From Syntrophaceae bacterium (GTDB lineage: Bacteria > Desulfobacterota > Syntrophia > Syntrophales > UBA5619), in assembly GCA_919902745.1 (NCBI GenBank), contig CAKKRN010000280.1, positions 1 through 17,990 on the forward strand: a stretch of DNA of 17,990 bases, given 5' to 3'. The translations under genes were made by a program, and so were the position numbers. The first letter of the stretch is position 1, and every line of letters begins with the position of its first letter. This document shows positions 6,215-16,648 of the stretch, one piece after another. The notes beneath the pieces are model-generated. The model did not search any database, was not told where the DNA came from, and saw only the letters and a list, made by a program, of their open reading frames with translations.

Positions 6215-6913
6215 ATGTCCAAGAGAGGCAAGAAGTACATCGAGGCGATGAAAAATATCGAGGTGGCAAAGCGCTATCCCGTCCAGGAGGCTGTTGCGCT
6301 GGTGGTCGGTGCGGCCAGGGTGAAGTTTGATGAGACCGTCGATGCCGCCATCCGGCTTGGGGTGAATCCGGCGCATGCCGACCAAATGGTCCGGGGCTCC
6401 GTTGTTCTTCCCAATGGACTGGGAAAATCGGTCCGGGTGCTGGTTTTTGCGAAGGGCGAAAAGGAAAAGGAGGCCCTGGAAGCCGGCGCCGATGTGGTGG
6501 GATCGGATGATATTGTTGAAAAGATCAGGGGCGGCTGGCTCGATTTTGACCGGGTGATCGCAACGCCGGATATGATGGGGAGCGTCGGCAAACTGGGGAA
6601 GATCCTCGGTCCTCGCGGCCTCATGCCGAATCCGAAGGTCGGAACGGTGACCTTTGATGTGGGAAAGGCCGTTTTGGAGCTGAAGGCCGGTAAGGTCGAA
6701 TTCCGTGTTGAAAAGGCGGGTATTGTCCATTGTCCCATCGGCAAGACCTCTTTCGGGGCGGAGAAACTGACGGAGAATTTTCTTGCGTTGCTGGAGATGG
6801 TCGTCAAATTGAAACCCGCATCAAGCAAAGGTATTTATATCCGGAGTATTTCCCTCTCGACCGTAATGGGTCCCGGGGTAAAGGTGGATCCTCTCGCCCT
6901 CCGGGGCATTTAA
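6215..6913 (+). CDS. rplA: 50S ribosomal protein L1
   Basis: The 232-residue product begins [21 protein letters not shown] and carries the L1 signature at the domain II hinge ([19 protein letters not shown]). It ends with the typical [14 protein letters not shown] segment. L1 binds helix 76-78 of 23S rRNA to form the mobile stalk beside the E site, and in E. coli also represses its own operon mRNA. The ATG at 6215 follows GAGG (6204-6207) at a 7-base spacing. Unusually the gene stands 135 bases from rplK and 236 bases from rplJ, with a copy of the same 27-bp palindrome in each gap. Confidence 0.97.
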   Translation: MSKRGKKYIEAMKNIEVAKRYPVQEAVALVVGAARVKFDETVDAAIRLGVNPAHADQMVRGSVVLPNGLGKSVRVLVFAKGEKEKEALEAGADVVGSDDIVEKIRGGWLDFDRVIATPDMMGSVGKLGKILGPRGLMPNPKVGTVTFDVGKAVLELKAGKVEFRVEKAGIVHCPIGKTSFGAEKLTENFLALLEMVVKLKPASSKGIYIRSISLSTVMGPGVKVDPLALRGI

Positions 6914-6915
6914 TG

Positions 6916-7080
6916 CCATGGCCCTGCCGGGCTATGGGAGATGAAAACGGGTCTGAGACAGCAGGTACAGGAAGTTTAAACGTGGTCGGCCTGCCGAGAC
7001 TGGGATGCGTGGCCTTTTGGGCCGGGGAAATCGTCCTGTATGTTGCTCTGTTCTCTGACTTTTTCGACGGGTTTTTCTAA
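6916..7080 (+). ncRNA. L10-leader-like regulatory RNA upstream of rplJ
   Basis: The 236-base gap before rplJ contains features of the ribosomal L10 leader, an mRNA site bound by the L10-(L12)4 complex for autoregulation. GCAGG (6961-6965) pairs with CCTGC (6990-6994), and the second strand lies within GGCCTGCCGAGAC, similar to the conserved leader core. A short GGCC-TTTTG-GGCC hairpin follows near 7011-7023. A separate strong hairpin sits 2 bases after the rplA stop: CCATGGCCC (6916-6924), loop TGCC, GGGCTATGG (6929-6937), with one G-U pair. It lacks a T-run and may be a processing site or part of the leader. The leader call rests on position and short motifs; exact boundaries are unknown. 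Confidence 0.6.
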
Positions 7081-7082
7081 AC

Positions 7083-7109
7083 GGGGACACCTTGCCGCAA
7101 GGTGTCCCC
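7083..7109 (-). repeat. 27-bp perfect palindrome, copy 2 (REP-like), between rplA and rplJ
   Basis: The arms are identical to copy 1 (6083-6109) but the central base is C instead of G, so the whole element is the exact reverse complement of copy 1; hence the minus strand is assigned. It lies 40 bases before the rplJ start, between the L10-leader-like region and the rplJ Shine-Dalgarno. It could influence leader folding or access to rplJ, but that is untested inference. Confidence 0.85.
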
Positions 7110-7149
7110 ATCCGGAAGGAACGGATCAGATGGGAAAGGAGGTTGAAGA

Positions 7150-7674
7150 TTGGATCGGAGAACGAAGGAGCAGGTTGCTGCTGAACTCCATGAAAAACTG
7201 AAAGATTTCAAGTTGGCGGTTCTCACCAGTTACAGTGGGATGGATGTGGCGAAGATAACGGCGCTGAGGGTTGTTCTGCGAAAATCGAATGCGGAACTCC
7301 GGGTTGTCAAGAATTCGCTGCTCTCCATCGCGTCGCGCGAAACAGATTTCTGCGCACTGGAAGAGCACTTCCGAGGGCCTCTGGCCGTGGCGATCGCCCG
7401 CGGCGACGTGGTCGAGACCACCAAGGCGCTGGTTGATTTTGCCAAGAAGAATGCCAGTCTTGAAATCAAGGCGGCCGTGATGGGCGGCAAACCTCTGAGC
7501 AGGGAGCAGCTCACGATTCTGGCTGAACTGCCGAGCCGGGAGGTTTTGATCGGGAAGCTGCTTTCCCTGATGGTCGGGGTGCAGACCTCCCTCGTGAATG
7601 TCCTGAGCGGGGTTCCGAGGAATTTTGTACAGGTTCTCGATGCCTATCGGGAACAGAAGGCGTCAGCAAACTAA
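7150..7674 (+). CDS. rplJ: 50S ribosomal protein L10
   Basis: The 174-residue product starts MDRRTKEQVAAELHEKLKDF and has the L10 rRNA-binding domain, including LTSYSGMDVAKITALRVVLR and RVVKNSLLSIA. A C-terminal helical tail follows that binds L7/L12 dimers. It forms the base of the L12 stalk and, with L12, represses its own synthesis in E. coli. The start is a TTG at 7150. It is chosen because a near-perfect Shine-Dalgarno AGGAGGT (7137-7143) lies just upstream and no in-frame ATG gives the family N-terminus. rplL follows after 27 bases. Confidence 0.95.
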   Translation: MDRRTKEQVAAELHEKLKDFKLAVLTSYSGMDVAKITALRVVLRKSNAELRVVKNSLLSIASRETDFCALEEHFRGPLAVAIARGDVVETTKALVDFAKKNASLEIKAAVMGGKPLSREQLTILAELPSREVLIGKLLSLMVGVQTSLVNVLSGVPRNFVQVLDAYREQKASAN

Positions 7675-7701
7675 CAATCATATACAGGAAGGAATAGGAC
7701 A

Positions 7702-8085
7702 ATGGCGAACGAGATTACCAAAGAGGATGTTGTAAAATTCATTGAAGGGATGACGGTTCTTGAGCTTTCGGAACTGGTGAAGGAACTGGAGCAGAAGTTT
7801 GGTGTGAGCGCCGCGGCGCCGGTTGCGATTGTCGCCGCCGCTGGGCCGGCGCAGGCTGCTCAGGTTGAGGAAAAGACCGAATTCGATGCGATCCTGACGG
7901 GGTTCGGTGATCAGAAGATCCAGGTGATCAAGGTGGTCAGGGCGATCACGGGTCTGGGACTCAAGGAAGCCAAGGATCTGGTGGACGGCGTTCCCAAACC
8001 GATCAAGGAGGCCGTTTCCAAGGATGAGGCTGCCGATATCAAGAAAAAGATCGAAGAGGTCGGTGGCGCCGTTGAGATTAAGTAG
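7702..8085 (+). CDS. rplL: 50S ribosomal protein L7/L12
   Basis: The 127-residue acidic, alanine-rich protein has three parts. The N-terminal dimerisation and L10-binding helices run over about 1-35 ([20 protein letters not shown]). A flexible Ala/Pro/Val hinge follows (about 36-57). The globular C-terminal domain contains [20 protein letters not shown] and [20 protein letters not shown], the surface that recruits EF-Tu, EF-G and IF2. AAGGA at 7689-7693 precedes the ATG by 8 bases. The TAG stop lies inside the left arm of the GTAGGGGCG palindrome at 8082-8109. Confidence 0.97.
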   Translation: MANEITKEDVVKFIEGMTVLELSELVKELEQKFGVSAAAPVAIVAAAGPAQAAQVEEKTEFDAILTGFGDQKIQVIKVVRAITGLGLKEAKDLVDGVPKPIKEAVSKDEAADIKKKIEEVGGAVEIK

Positions 8086-8109
8086 GGGCGAGATTAATCG
8101 CGCCCCTAC
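8082..8109 (+). repeat. GTAGGGGCG-type palindrome overlapping the rplL stop (REP-like hairpin)
   Basis: GTAGGGGCG (8082-8090) pairs perfectly with CGCCCCTAC (8101-8109) around AGATTAATCG. The left arm contains the rplL stop codon (TAG, 8083-8085). No T-run follows. The arm opens with GTAG, the tetranucleotide associated with many REP elements. In E. coli the rplL-rpoB gap holds an attenuator and an RNase III site; this hairpin occupies the equivalent place, but a role in attenuation or processing is inference. The rest of the 168-base gap to rpoB shows no other clear element. Confidence 0.75.
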
Positions 8110-8253
8110 GTCACAAAACGGTAAGGATTAGAATCCCGGATGCAACAGGTTGTCTGCGCGATTTTGCAGAGAGACAGGTTGAAGGGGGTTCTTTTCCTTT
8201 ATGACTATTGGTGAAAGCTTAAGATTACTGCCGGCAAAAGCCGAAAGGATGTT

Positions 8254-11200
8254 ATGGGCGAATTTAGAAAGAATTTTGGCCGTATCCGGAAGATACTCGA
8301 TATTCCCAACCTGATCGATATTCAGACCGATTCCTACCGTAAGTTTCTTCAGCAGGATATCGATCCGAACAAGAGGGGGAACTATGGTCTGTTGGGCGCC
8401 TTCAACAGCGTTTTCCCTATTTCCGATTTCAGTGGGAAATGTTCCCTCGAGTTTGTCAGCTATAGGATTGGCGATGTCCGGTACGACATGCAGGAGTGTG
8501 TTCAGAAGGGGATGACTTATGCGGCGCCGTTGAAGATCGTGGTCCGCCTGGTCGTTTTCGACACGGACCGGAATACGGAGCCCAAGCCGATCCGCGACAT
8601 CAAGGAACAGGAGATCTATTTCGGTGAAATCCCGCTGATGACGGAAAACGGCACCTTCATCGTGAATGGTACGGAAAGGGTGATCGTCAGCCAGCTTCAC
8701 CGTTCGCCGGGGATCTTTTTCGACCATGACAAGGGCAAGACCCTGTCCAGTGGAAAGCTGATCTATTCGGCACGGGTCATCCCGATCCGCGGATCCTGGC
8801 TTGATCTCGAGTTCGATTCCAAGGACCTTCTTTATGTGAGGATCGATCGCCGGCGGAAGATGCCTGTAACGATCCTGCTGAAGGCGATGGGGAATTCCAC
8901 CCAGTTTATCCTGAATTATTTTTACAGCATTGAGCAGATCTTCCTGGAGGGCGGCCGCCTATTCATGGCCGTGAACGATTCCCTGTTAGGGGGGAAAGCC
9001 CCTGCGGATGTTGAGACGAAGAGGGGAGATGTTGTCGTCAAGAAGGGGAGAAAGATTTCAAAACCCCTGCTGAAGAAGATGGTCGATTCCGCGGTGACGC
9101 GGATACCGGTGAACGACGAGGATATCATCGGCAGGGTCTTCTCTTCCGATGTAATCAATCTCAAGACCGGCGAAATCCTGATCCGGTGTAACGAAGAGCT
9201 GACAGCGGAAGGGTTGCAGCTTCTCAGGGACAAGGGGATTTCCTCCTTCCAGTTCATCCACATCGACGAAGATCGGGAAAATGCCTCGATCCGGGACACG
9301 CTTCTGATGGATCGGATCGAGACGGCGGAAGATGCGATTATTGAAATCTATCGGCGACTGCGGCCAAGCAATCCGCCCACGCCGGAGACCGCCCATAAAT
9401 TTTTCAACAGCCTATTTTTTGAAGCGGATAGCTATGACCTCTCCAATGTAGGACGGGCGAAGATGAATTACAAGCTTCGTCTCGATGTTCCCACGACCGT
9501 AACCGTCCTGCGCAATGAGGACATCCTGGCGGCTGTCAAGTATCTGATCGACCTGAAGAACAGCGCGCCGGATTGCAGCGTGGACGATATCGACCATCTT
9601 GGCAACCGGCGTGTGCGTTCCGTGGGGGAATTGATCGAGAACCAGTACCGGATCGGCCTGGTCCGGATGGAGCGCGCCATCAAGGAGAAAATGAGTCTCC
9701 AGGACATCGAAACCATGATGCCCCATGATCTCATCAATGCCAAGCCGGTCTCGGCCGTGGTGAATGAATTCTTCGGCAGCAGCCAGCTCTCCCAGTTCAT
9801 GGATCAGACGAATCCGCTGTCGGAGATCACGCACAAACGGAGATTGTCGGCTCTCGGGCCGGGAGGTCTGACACGTGAAAGGGCGGGATTTGAGGTCCGT
9901 GACGTCCACCCCACCCATTACGGCCGCATCTGCCCGGTGGAAACCCCGGAAGGTCCCAACATCGGCCTGATCGTCTCTCTGAGCACCTTCGCCCGTGTGA
10001 ACGAATTCGGTTTCATCGAAACGCCTTACCGTGTTGTGAAAGAGGGGCGGGTACTGGACGAGGTACGTTATCTGACCGCGATCGAAGAGGAAAACCGGAT
10101 CATTGCCCAGGCCGACAGACCCCTCGACAAGGACGGAAAATTCGTCGGACAACTGATTTCCGCGAGAAAGGGGGGCGACTTCCTCTCCGTTGTGCCGATG
10201 GATGTCAACATGATGGATGTCTCCCCCAACCAGCTCGTCAGTGTGGCGGCCACCCTGATCCCTTTTCTGGAACATGACGATGCCAACCGGGCCCTGATGG
10301 GATCCAATATGCAGCGGCAGGCGGTGCCGCTGATGGAACCCGAGGTTCCTCTGGTAGGAACGGGAATGGAATCCGTTGTGGCGCGGGATTCCGGAGCGGT
10401 CATGGCGGCCCGGAGATCGGGCGTGGTCGAGAGTGTGGATGCCGCGCGGATAGTCGTCAAATGCGACTCCCCCGCGAAAGAAGGGCTGGATACGGGGGTG
10501 GATATCTACAACCTGATCAAGTATCAGCGCTCCAACCAGGACACCTGTTTCAACCAGAAACCCATTGTCAGCAAAGGGCAGAAGGTGAGCAAGGGAGAGA
10601 TCATTGCGGACGGTCCCGCCACGGACAAGGGGGAGTTGGCCCTGGGAAGGAATGTAATGGTCGCCTTCATGTCCTGGGGGGGGTACAACTACGAGGATTC
10701 CATTCTGGTCAGCGAGAGAATCGTCAAGGATGACATCTATACCTCCATCCATATCGAGGAATTCGAGACGATGGCCCGGGACACCAAGCTCGGCAAGGAA
10801 GAGATCACCCGGGATATCCCCAATCTTGGGGAAGAGGCCCTGAGAAACCTCGACGATAGCGGCATTGTCCGCATGGGTGTGGCGGTGAAGCCGGGCGACA
10901 TCCTGATCGGAAAGATTACCCCCAAGGGGGAAACCCAGCTCTCCTCGGAAGAGAAACTCCTGCGGGCCATCTTTGGGGAAAAGGCCAGCGATGTCCGCGA
11001 CACCTCGCTGCGCGTTCCCCCCGGCGTCGAAGGCACGGTGATCGACGCAAAGATCTTCGCCCGGAAGGGGACGGAGAGGGACAGTCGCTCCCAGTATCTC
11101 GAGGAAGAGGCCGTATCGCTGCTGAATAAGGACCGCGACGACGAGATCCGGATCATCACAGAAGGGGTGAAGAGGCAGATCGCCGGCATGCTGATCGGAA

Positions 11201-12342
11201 AAACGTCGGCGGTGAAGGTTTCCGATCCGAAGAAAAAGCGGATTCTGCTGAAGAAGGGCGAGGTCATTACCGAAGAGATCCTGGAACGGACGCCCTTTGA
11301 CCTCTGGCGGGAGATCTCCCCGGGCGGCGAAGAAGAGACGGAGACCCGTATCGGCGTGCTGTATGAGAACCTCTCCCGGAAAAAGGAGTTCGTCGAGTCG
11401 TATTTCGCGGAGAAGATCGCGAAGCTCAAGGCCGGCGATGAACTCCCGCCGGGGGTGATCAAGCTGGTCAAGGTATACATTGCGATCAAGCGGAAGCTCT
11501 CCGTCGGGGATAAGATGGCGGGCCGTCATGGAAACAAAGGTGTGCTGTCCCGGATACTCCCCGAGGAGGATATGCCCTATTTCAAGGACGGAACACCGGT
11601 GGACATCGTCCTGAACCCGCTGGGCGTTCCCTCCCGGATGAATGTGGGGCAGATCCTGGAGACGCACCTGGGCTGGGCAGCCAGAGGCATGGGGGAAAAG
11701 ATCAATGCCCTCGTGGAGCAGCATTGCGGATTGGATGCCCTCAAGAAGGAGATGAAGGCCGTCTATTCCTCTCCCGAATTTGACCGGTTCATCAACCGTG
11801 CCGGAGAAGATGAGATCCGCCGGTTCGCAAGCCGCCTGAAAAAGGGAATTCTGGTATCGACGCCTGTTTTCGACGGCGCCAACGAACAGGAGATCAAGAA
11901 AATGCTCAAGGCCGGCGGCCTTCCTGAAACCGGTCAGACCATCCTGTTTGACGGGAGGAGCGGAGAGCCCTTCGACCAGGAAATCACCGTGGGCATGATC
12001 TACATGCTGAAACTGCACCATCTGGTCGACAACAAGATCCACGCCCGGTCGATCGGTCCCTATTCCCTGGTGACGCAACAGCCTCTGGGCGGCAAGGCCC
12101 AGTTCGGGGGACAGAGACTGGGTGAAATGGAAGTATGGGCGATGGAGGCCTACGGCGCCGCTTACACCCTCCAGGAGTTTCTGACGGTCAAGTCCGATGA
12201 TGTGGCCGGCAGAACGCGGATTTATGAAGCGATCGTCAAGGGTGAGCATACGTCGGAGCCTGGCCTGCCCGAGTCCTTCAACGTCCTGGTAAAGGAGCTG
12301 CAGAGCCTCTGCCTTGACGTGGAGCTGATCGAAAAGGATTAA
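8254..12342 (+). CDS. rpoB: DNA-directed RNA polymerase subunit beta
   Basis: The 1362-residue product is a full-length beta subunit, close to the E. coli length of 1342. The N-terminus ([24 protein letters not shown]) is family-typical. The rifampicin-binding region [14 protein letters not shown]...[11 protein letters not shown] lies at about residues 509-536, one position off E. coli numbering. It carries the wild-type residues Gln514, Asp517, His527 and Ser532, so no resistance change is visible there. The motifs [36 protein letters not shown] and [18 protein letters not shown] are all present. The ATG at 8254 follows AAAGGAT (8245-8251). The stop is separated from rpoC by 115 bases containing a heptamer tandem repeat. 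Confidence 0.98.
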   Translation: MGEFRKNFGRIRKILDIPNLIDIQTDSYRKFLQQDIDPNKRGNYGLLGAFNSVFPISDFSGKCSLEFVSYRIGDVRYDMQECVQKGMTYAAPLKIVVRLVVFDTDRNTEPKPIRDIKEQEIYFGEIPLMTENGTFIVNGTERVIVSQLHRSPGIFFDHDKGKTLSSGKLIYSARVIPIRGSWLDLEFDSKDLLYVRIDRRRKMPVTILLKAMGNSTQFILNYFYSIEQIFLEGGRLFMAVNDSLLGGKAPADVETKRGDVVVKKGRKISKPLLKKMVDSAVTRIPVNDEDIIGRVFSSDVINLKTGEILIRCNEELTAEGLQLLRDKGISSFQFIHIDEDRENASIRDTLLMDRIETAEDAIIEIYRRLRPSNPPTPETAHKFFNSLFFEADSYDLSNVGRAKMNYKLRLDVPTTVTVLRNEDILAAVKYLIDLKNSAPDCSVDDIDHLGNRRVRSVGELIENQYRIGLVRMERAIKEKMSLQDIETMMPHDLINAKPVSAVVNEFFGSSQLSQFMDQTNPLSEITHKRRLSALGPGGLTRERAGFEVRDVHPTHYGRICPVETPEGPNIGLIVSLSTFARVNEFGFIETPYRVVKEGRVLDEVRYLTAIEEENRIIAQADRPLDKDGKFVGQLISARKGGDFLSVVPMDVNMMDVSPNQLVSVAATLIPFLEHDDANRALMGSNMQRQAVPLMEPEVPLVGTGMESVVARDSGAVMAARRSGVVESVDAARIVVKCDSPAKEGLDTGVDIYNLIKYQRSNQDTCFNQKPIVSKGQKVSKGEIIADGPATDKGELALGRNVMVAFMSWGGYNYEDSILVSERIVKDDIYTSIHIEEFETMARDTKLGKEEITRDIPNLGEEALRNLDDSGIVRMGVAVKPGDILIGKITPKGETQLSSEEKLLRAIFGEKASDVRDTSLRVPPGVEGTVIDAKIFARKGTERDSRSQYLEEEAVSLLNKDRDDEIRIITEGVKRQIAGMLIGKTSAVKVSDPKKKRILLKKGEVITEEILERTPFDLWREISPGGEEETETRIGVLYENLSRKKEFVESYFAEKIAKLKAGDELPPGVIKLVKVYIAIKRKLSVGDKMAGRHGNKGVLSRILPEEDMPYFKDGTPVDIVLNPLGVPSRMNVGQILETHLGWAARGMGEKINALVEQHCGLDALKKEMKAVYSSPEFDRFINRAGEDEIRRFASRLKKGILVSTPVFDGANEQEIKKMLKAGGLPETGQTILFDGRSGEPFDQEITVGMIYMLKLHHLVDNKIHARSIGPYSLVTQQPLGGKAQFGGQRLGEMEVWAMEAYGAAYTLQEFLTVKSDDVAGRTRIYEAIVKGEHTSEPGLPESFNVLVKELQSLCLDVELIEKD

Positions 12343-12395
12343 CAATATTATGGTCATGAGTGCAGAGTCAAAACATTGCAACGTCCAGAGAAGCC

Positions 12396-12437
12396 GCACT
12401 CGGCACTCGGCACTCGGCACTCAGCACTCAGCACTTA
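12396..12437 (+). repeat. Heptanucleotide tandem repeat in the rpoB-rpoC gap
   Basis: Six consecutive 7-base units are present: GCACTCG three times (12396-12416), GCACTCA twice (12417-12430) and a degenerate GCACTTA (12431-12437). An inverted match TGAGTGC (12357-12363) lies upstream and could pair with the GCACTCA units in RNA. The array ends 7 bases before the rpoC Shine-Dalgarno. It looks like a slippage-prone minisatellite; copy number may vary between strains. Confidence 0.9.
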
Positions 12438-12457
12438 TTATTTAGGAGATATCATCC

Positions 12458-15400
12458 GTGGAAGACGTTTTTAGTTATTTTGAAAAACCGAAGGATCCCA
12501 TCCGATTCAATGCGATCAAGATATCCATTTCCTCTCCGGAAAAGATTCTTTCCTGGTCTCATGGAGAGGTCAAGAAACCTGAGACGATCAACTACAGGAC
12601 CTTCAAACCGGAGCGTGACGGGCTTTTCTGCGCGAAAATTTTCGGTCCCGTCAAGGACTATGAATGCCTTTGCGGTCGCTACAAGCGGATGAAACACCGT
12701 GGCGTCGTCTGCGAAAAATGCGGGGTGGAGGTCATCCAATCCAAGGTCCGCCGGGAGAGAATGGGGCATATTACGCTGGCGACGCCGGTCGCCCATATCT
12801 GGTTCCTCAAGAGTCTGCCCAGCCGGATCGGGAATGTTCTCGATCTGACCCTGAAGGAGTTGGAGAAGGTCCTCTATTTCGAGTCATGGATCGTCCTCGA
12901 TCCCAAGAACACCCCGCTGAAAAAGAAGGATCTCCTGTCCGACGAGGAGTATATCGACCTGAAGGATCAGTACGGCCCGGATGCCTTCGAAGCCGGCATC
13001 GGCGCCGAGGCGGTCCGCGGCCTTCTCGAAGAGGTCAATCTCGTTAAGCTGGATGACGAACTCCGTTCGGAGCTGAAGAACTCCGTTTCGGAGACGAAGC
13101 GGAAAAAGTACGTCAAGAGATTGAAGGTGGTTGAGGCCCTGCGGAAGTCGGGAAACAAACCGGAGTGGATGGTCCTGACCGTCCTTCCCGTGATCCCGCC
13201 GGACCTTCGCCCGCTGGTGCCCCTGGACGGCGGACGGTTCGCCACCTCCGACCTGAATGATCTTTACCGGAGGGTCATCAACCGGAACAACCGCCTGAAG
13301 CGCTTGCAGGAGCTCAATGCGCCGGAAATCATCATCCGCAACGAGAAGCGGATGCTTCAGGAGGCGGTGGATGTCCTGTTTGACAACGGCCGACGGGGAA
13401 GGGCCATCACAGGGACGAACAAGCGTCCGCTCCGTTCCCTGTCCGATATGCTCAAGGGAAAGCAGGGCCGGTTCCGGCAGAACCTCCTCGGCAAGCGCGT
13501 CGATTATTCCGGACGCTCCGTCATTACGGTTGGCCCGGATCTGAGGCTCCACCAGTGCGGCCTTCCGAAGAAGATGGCCCTGGAACTCTTCAAGCCTTTC
13601 ATTTACCGGCGTCTCCAGGAAAAGGGGTTCGTGACGACGGTCAAAAGCGCAAAGAAGATGGTGGAGAAGGAAACAGCCGAGGTGTGGGACGCCCTCGATG
13701 AAGTGACCCGGGAATACCCCGTCATGCTGAACCGGGCGCCGACGCTTCACCGCCTCGGCCTGCAGGCGTTCGAACCCATCCTGATCGAAGGGAAGGCCAT
13801 CCAGCTCCATCCGCTGGTCTGTACGGCCTTCAATGCCGATTTTGACGGCGATCAGATGGCTGTTCACGTGCCGCTGTCCATCGAGGCCCAGACCGAAGCC
13901 CGGGTCCTGATGATGTCGACCAACAACATCCTTTCCCCGGCCAACGGGATGCCGATCATCATCCCGAGCCAGGATATCGTTTTGGGGATTTACTTTCTCA
14001 CGCGGGTGAGGAGCGGCGTCAAGGGCGAGGGGATGATTTTCGCCGACACGGGGGAGGTCCGGTCCGCACTGGACGCCGGGGCCGTCGATCTGCATGCAAA
14101 AATCAAGGTCCGCATCGATGGAGAGATGAAAGAGACCACCGTCGGCCGGGTCGTGCTTTACGAGGTGATTCCCGAAACCATCTCCTTCGATGCGATCAAC
14201 AAGGTCATGAACAAGAAGGAACTGGCCAACCTGATCAACCACTGCTACCGCACCCGCGGCGATAAAACCACCGTTCTTCTGGCCGACCGCCTGAAGGACA
14301 TCGGGTTCAAATACGCCACCCATGCCGGGGTTTCGATTGCAATCCACAACATGGTGATTCCGGAAAACAAGAAAGAGATCGTAGCGCAGGCCGACAAGGA
14401 CGTCTTGGGGATCCGGAAGCAGTACATGGAGGGATTGATCACCAACGGCGAACGATACAACAAGGTCATTGATATCTGGGCCCAGGCCACGGAGAAGATT
14501 GCCGACGAGATGCTGAGCGGAATCGGTACGGAGGAACGGACCGGACCGGACGGAAAAAGGATCAAGGGTGAAAGCTTCAATCCCATCTATATGATGGCCG
14601 ACTCCGGTGCGAGAGGCAGCGCCGTTCAGATCCGTCAGTTGGCCGGGATGAGGGGGCTGATGGCGAAGCCGTCCGGCGAGATCATCGAAACCCCGATCCG
14701 GGCGAATTTCCGGGAAGGTCTGACGGTTCTCGAGTACTTTATTTCCACACACGGCGCCCGGAAAGGGCTTGCCGACACGGCATTGAAGACGGCCAATTCG
14801 GGGTATCTCACCCGGAGGCTCGTGGATGTGGCCCAGGATTGCATCATCTCGGAGGATGATTGCGGGACGATCGACGGGATTTACGTTTCCGCATTGATGG
14901 AAGGCGGGGAAATCATCGAGACGGCGGGTGAGCGCGTCCTGGGAAGGGTTGTCTTGGAAGATATCCGGGATCCCTTCACCCATGAAGTGCTGGTCAATGC
15001 GAATCAGGAAATCGATGAGGCCTTGGTGAGGAAGATCGATGACGCCGGAATCGAGAGGGTCAATATCCGGTCGGTGCTCACCTGCAAGTCGAGGCATGGC
15101 GTCTGCGCCATGTGCTATGGCCGCGACCTTTCCCGCGGGCGTCTCGTCAATATCGGCGAGGCGGTTGGCATCATAGCGGCCCAGTCGATCGGGGAGCCCG
15201 GGACCCAATTGACCATGCGGACCTTCCATATCGGCGGGACGGCAAAATTCGACGAACACTCCACGCTGGAGTCGAGGCATGACGGGATCGTCCGGTTCGT
15301 GAATCTCAATACGGTGAAAAGCAGATCCGGCGGGCTTGTCGTGATGAACCGCAACGGCGAGGTGCATGTCCTCGATGAACAGGAGCGGAGCCGCGGCAGG

Positions 15401-16636
15401 TATCCCGTTCCCTACGGGGCGCATATTAAAGTGGAGGACGGCAGCCGGGTGAAGGGACCCAGGGATCAGAAAAGAGGCGACCTCATTGCGGAATGGGATC
15501 CCTTCTCCATCCCGATCCTGGCTGAGGTGGACGGGACGGTCAAGTTTGGGGATATCATCGAAGGGAAGACCATGCAGGAGCTGGTGGACGAGGTGACCGG
15601 CCTCTCGCGGAAGGTCATCGTCGAGTTCAAGGGAACGGATATGCGCCCGCGGGTCTCGATCAAGGACAAGAAGGGCAGAACGGCCAAGGTTCCGGGGGCG
15701 AGCACCGTTGCCCGGCACCTCCTGTCGGTCGGGACCAACCTTGTGGTCTCGGAGAAGGATACAGTCTATGCCGGTGACATCCTCGCCAAGATTCCCCGGG
15801 AAACGACGAAAACAAAGGATATCACGGGCGGTCTTCCCCGCGTGGCGGAACTGTTTGAGGCGCGTAAACCGAAGGAATTTGCGGTGATCAGCGAGATTGA
15901 CGGCGTTGTCTCCTACGGCAAGGATTCCAAGGGCAAGAGAAAGGTCGTGATCACCCCCGACGCCGAGGATGAAAAGGAATATCTGATTCCCAAGGGGAAA
16001 CATGTCAGCGTCCAGGAGGGGGACCGGGTGATGGCCGGAGAGGCCCTCATGGACGGTGTCAACAATCCCCACGATCTCCTGATGATCAAGGGGGAAAAGG
16101 AGCTGGCCCGTTACCTGGTGGATGAGGTACAGGAGGTCTACCGGCTTCAGGGGGTCAAGATCAACGACAAGCACATGGAGGTGATCGTCCGCCAGATGCT
16201 CCGCAGGGTGATGATCAAGGATCCCGGGGATGCATCCTTCATGGCCGACGAGCAGGTGGAGCGGCTCCGCTTTCAGGAGGAGAATGAACGGGTCGTGGCC
16301 AAGGGCGGGAAACCGGCCCAGGGTGAACCCATTCTGATGGGGATCACAAAGGCGTCGCTCTCTACGCAGAGCTTTATCTCCGCCGCATCCTTCCAGGAAA
16401 CGACGCGGGTTCTGACGGAGGCCTCCCTCGCCGGGAAAACCGATTATCTGCGCGGCCTCAAGGAGAATGTCATCATGGGCAGGCTGATTCCCGCGGGTAC
16501 GGGACTCGCCATGTACAAAAAACTGGGGATAACAACGGTCGGCGAGGAACGGGCCCCGCTCGATGAAGACCGGCTGGAGCTTCCTACGGATGAAAAAAGT
16601 AACGAGAAAGTCCTTGACATCGAAGCGATGAATTGA
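12458..16636 (+). CDS. rpoC: DNA-directed RNA polymerase subunit beta'
   Basis: The 1392-residue product is a complete beta' subunit. The zinc-binding Cys cluster near the N-terminus is intact (Cys70, Cys72, Cys85, Cys88). The catalytic magnesium motif NADFDGDQM is at 459-467, with Asp461, Asp463 and Asp465. The second zinc site is formed by Cys802, Cys876, Cys883 and Cys886. The trigger-loop region [18 protein letters not shown] is followed by a long insertion of the SI3 type before [13 protein letters not shown], as in proteobacteria. The start is GTG at 12458, preceded by AGGAG (12444-12448) at 9 bases; its N-terminus [14 protein letters not shown] matches the family. Confidence 0.98.
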   Translation: MEDVFSYFEKPKDPIRFNAIKISISSPEKILSWSHGEVKKPETINYRTFKPERDGLFCAKIFGPVKDYECLCGRYKRMKHRGVVCEKCGVEVIQSKVRRERMGHITLATPVAHIWFLKSLPSRIGNVLDLTLKELEKVLYFESWIVLDPKNTPLKKKDLLSDEEYIDLKDQYGPDAFEAGIGAEAVRGLLEEVNLVKLDDELRSELKNSVSETKRKKYVKRLKVVEALRKSGNKPEWMVLTVLPVIPPDLRPLVPLDGGRFATSDLNDLYRRVINRNNRLKRLQELNAPEIIIRNEKRMLQEAVDVLFDNGRRGRAITGTNKRPLRSLSDMLKGKQGRFRQNLLGKRVDYSGRSVITVGPDLRLHQCGLPKKMALELFKPFIYRRLQEKGFVTTVKSAKKMVEKETAEVWDALDEVTREYPVMLNRAPTLHRLGLQAFEPILIEGKAIQLHPLVCTAFNADFDGDQMAVHVPLSIEAQTEARVLMMSTNNILSPANGMPIIIPSQDIVLGIYFLTRVRSGVKGEGMIFADTGEVRSALDAGAVDLHAKIKVRIDGEMKETTVGRVVLYEVIPETISFDAINKVMNKKELANLINHCYRTRGDKTTVLLADRLKDIGFKYATHAGVSIAIHNMVIPENKKEIVAQADKDVLGIRKQYMEGLITNGERYNKVIDIWAQATEKIADEMLSGIGTEERTGPDGKRIKGESFNPIYMMADSGARGSAVQIRQLAGMRGLMAKPSGEIIETPIRANFREGLTVLEYFISTHGARKGLADTALKTANSGYLTRRLVDVAQDCIISEDDCGTIDGIYVSALMEGGEIIETAGERVLGRVVLEDIRDPFTHEVLVNANQEIDEALVRKIDDAGIERVNIRSVLTCKSRHGVCAMCYGRDLSRGRLVNIGEAVGIIAAQSIGEPGTQLTMRTFHIGGTAKFDEHSTLESRHDGIVRFVNLNTVKSRSGGLVVMNRNGEVHVLDEQERSRGRYPVPYGAHIKVEDGSRVKGPRDQKRGDLIAEWDPFSIPILAEVDGTVKFGDIIEGKTMQELVDEVTGLSRKVIVEFKGTDMRPRVSIKDKKGRTAKVPGASTVARHLLSVGTNLVVSEKDTVYAGDILAKIPRETTKTKDITGGLPRVAELFEARKPKEFAVISEIDGVVSYGKDSKGKRKVVITPDAEDEKEYLIPKGKHVSVQEGDRVMAGEALMDGVNNPHDLLMIKGEKELARYLVDEVQEVYRLQGVKINDKHMEVIVRQMLRRVMIKDPGDASFMADEQVERLRFQEENERVVAKGGKPAQGEPILMGITKASLSTQSFISAASFQETTRVLTEASLAGKTDYLRGLKENVIMGRLIPAGTGLAMYKKLGITTVGEERAPLDEDRLELPTDEKSNEKVLDIEAMN

Positions 16637-16648
16637 TAGTTAAAACGT

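Noticed and set aside
9769..9870. Possible rifampicin-resistance change in rpoB
   Set aside because: All the main contact residues in the cluster I region (Gln, Asp, His, Ser equivalents of E. coli 513, 516, 526, 531) are wild type.
9412..12420. Open reading frame of about 1000 codons on the minus strand opposite rpoB
   Set aside because: It mirrors rpoB almost completely. Its product is rich in His, Arg, Asp, Gly and Leu with no recognisable domain, as expected for the antisense of a GC-rich, codon-biased gene. It has no independent promoter or ribosome-binding evidence.
12396..12437. CRISPR-like array
   Set aside because: The units are only 7 bases and directly adjacent with no spacers, so this is a simple tandem repeat.
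12884..16174. Open reading frame of about 1100 codons on the minus strand opposite rpoC
   Set aside because: This is the same antisense artefact as in rpoB. The true beta' frame is complete with all catalytic and zinc motifs.
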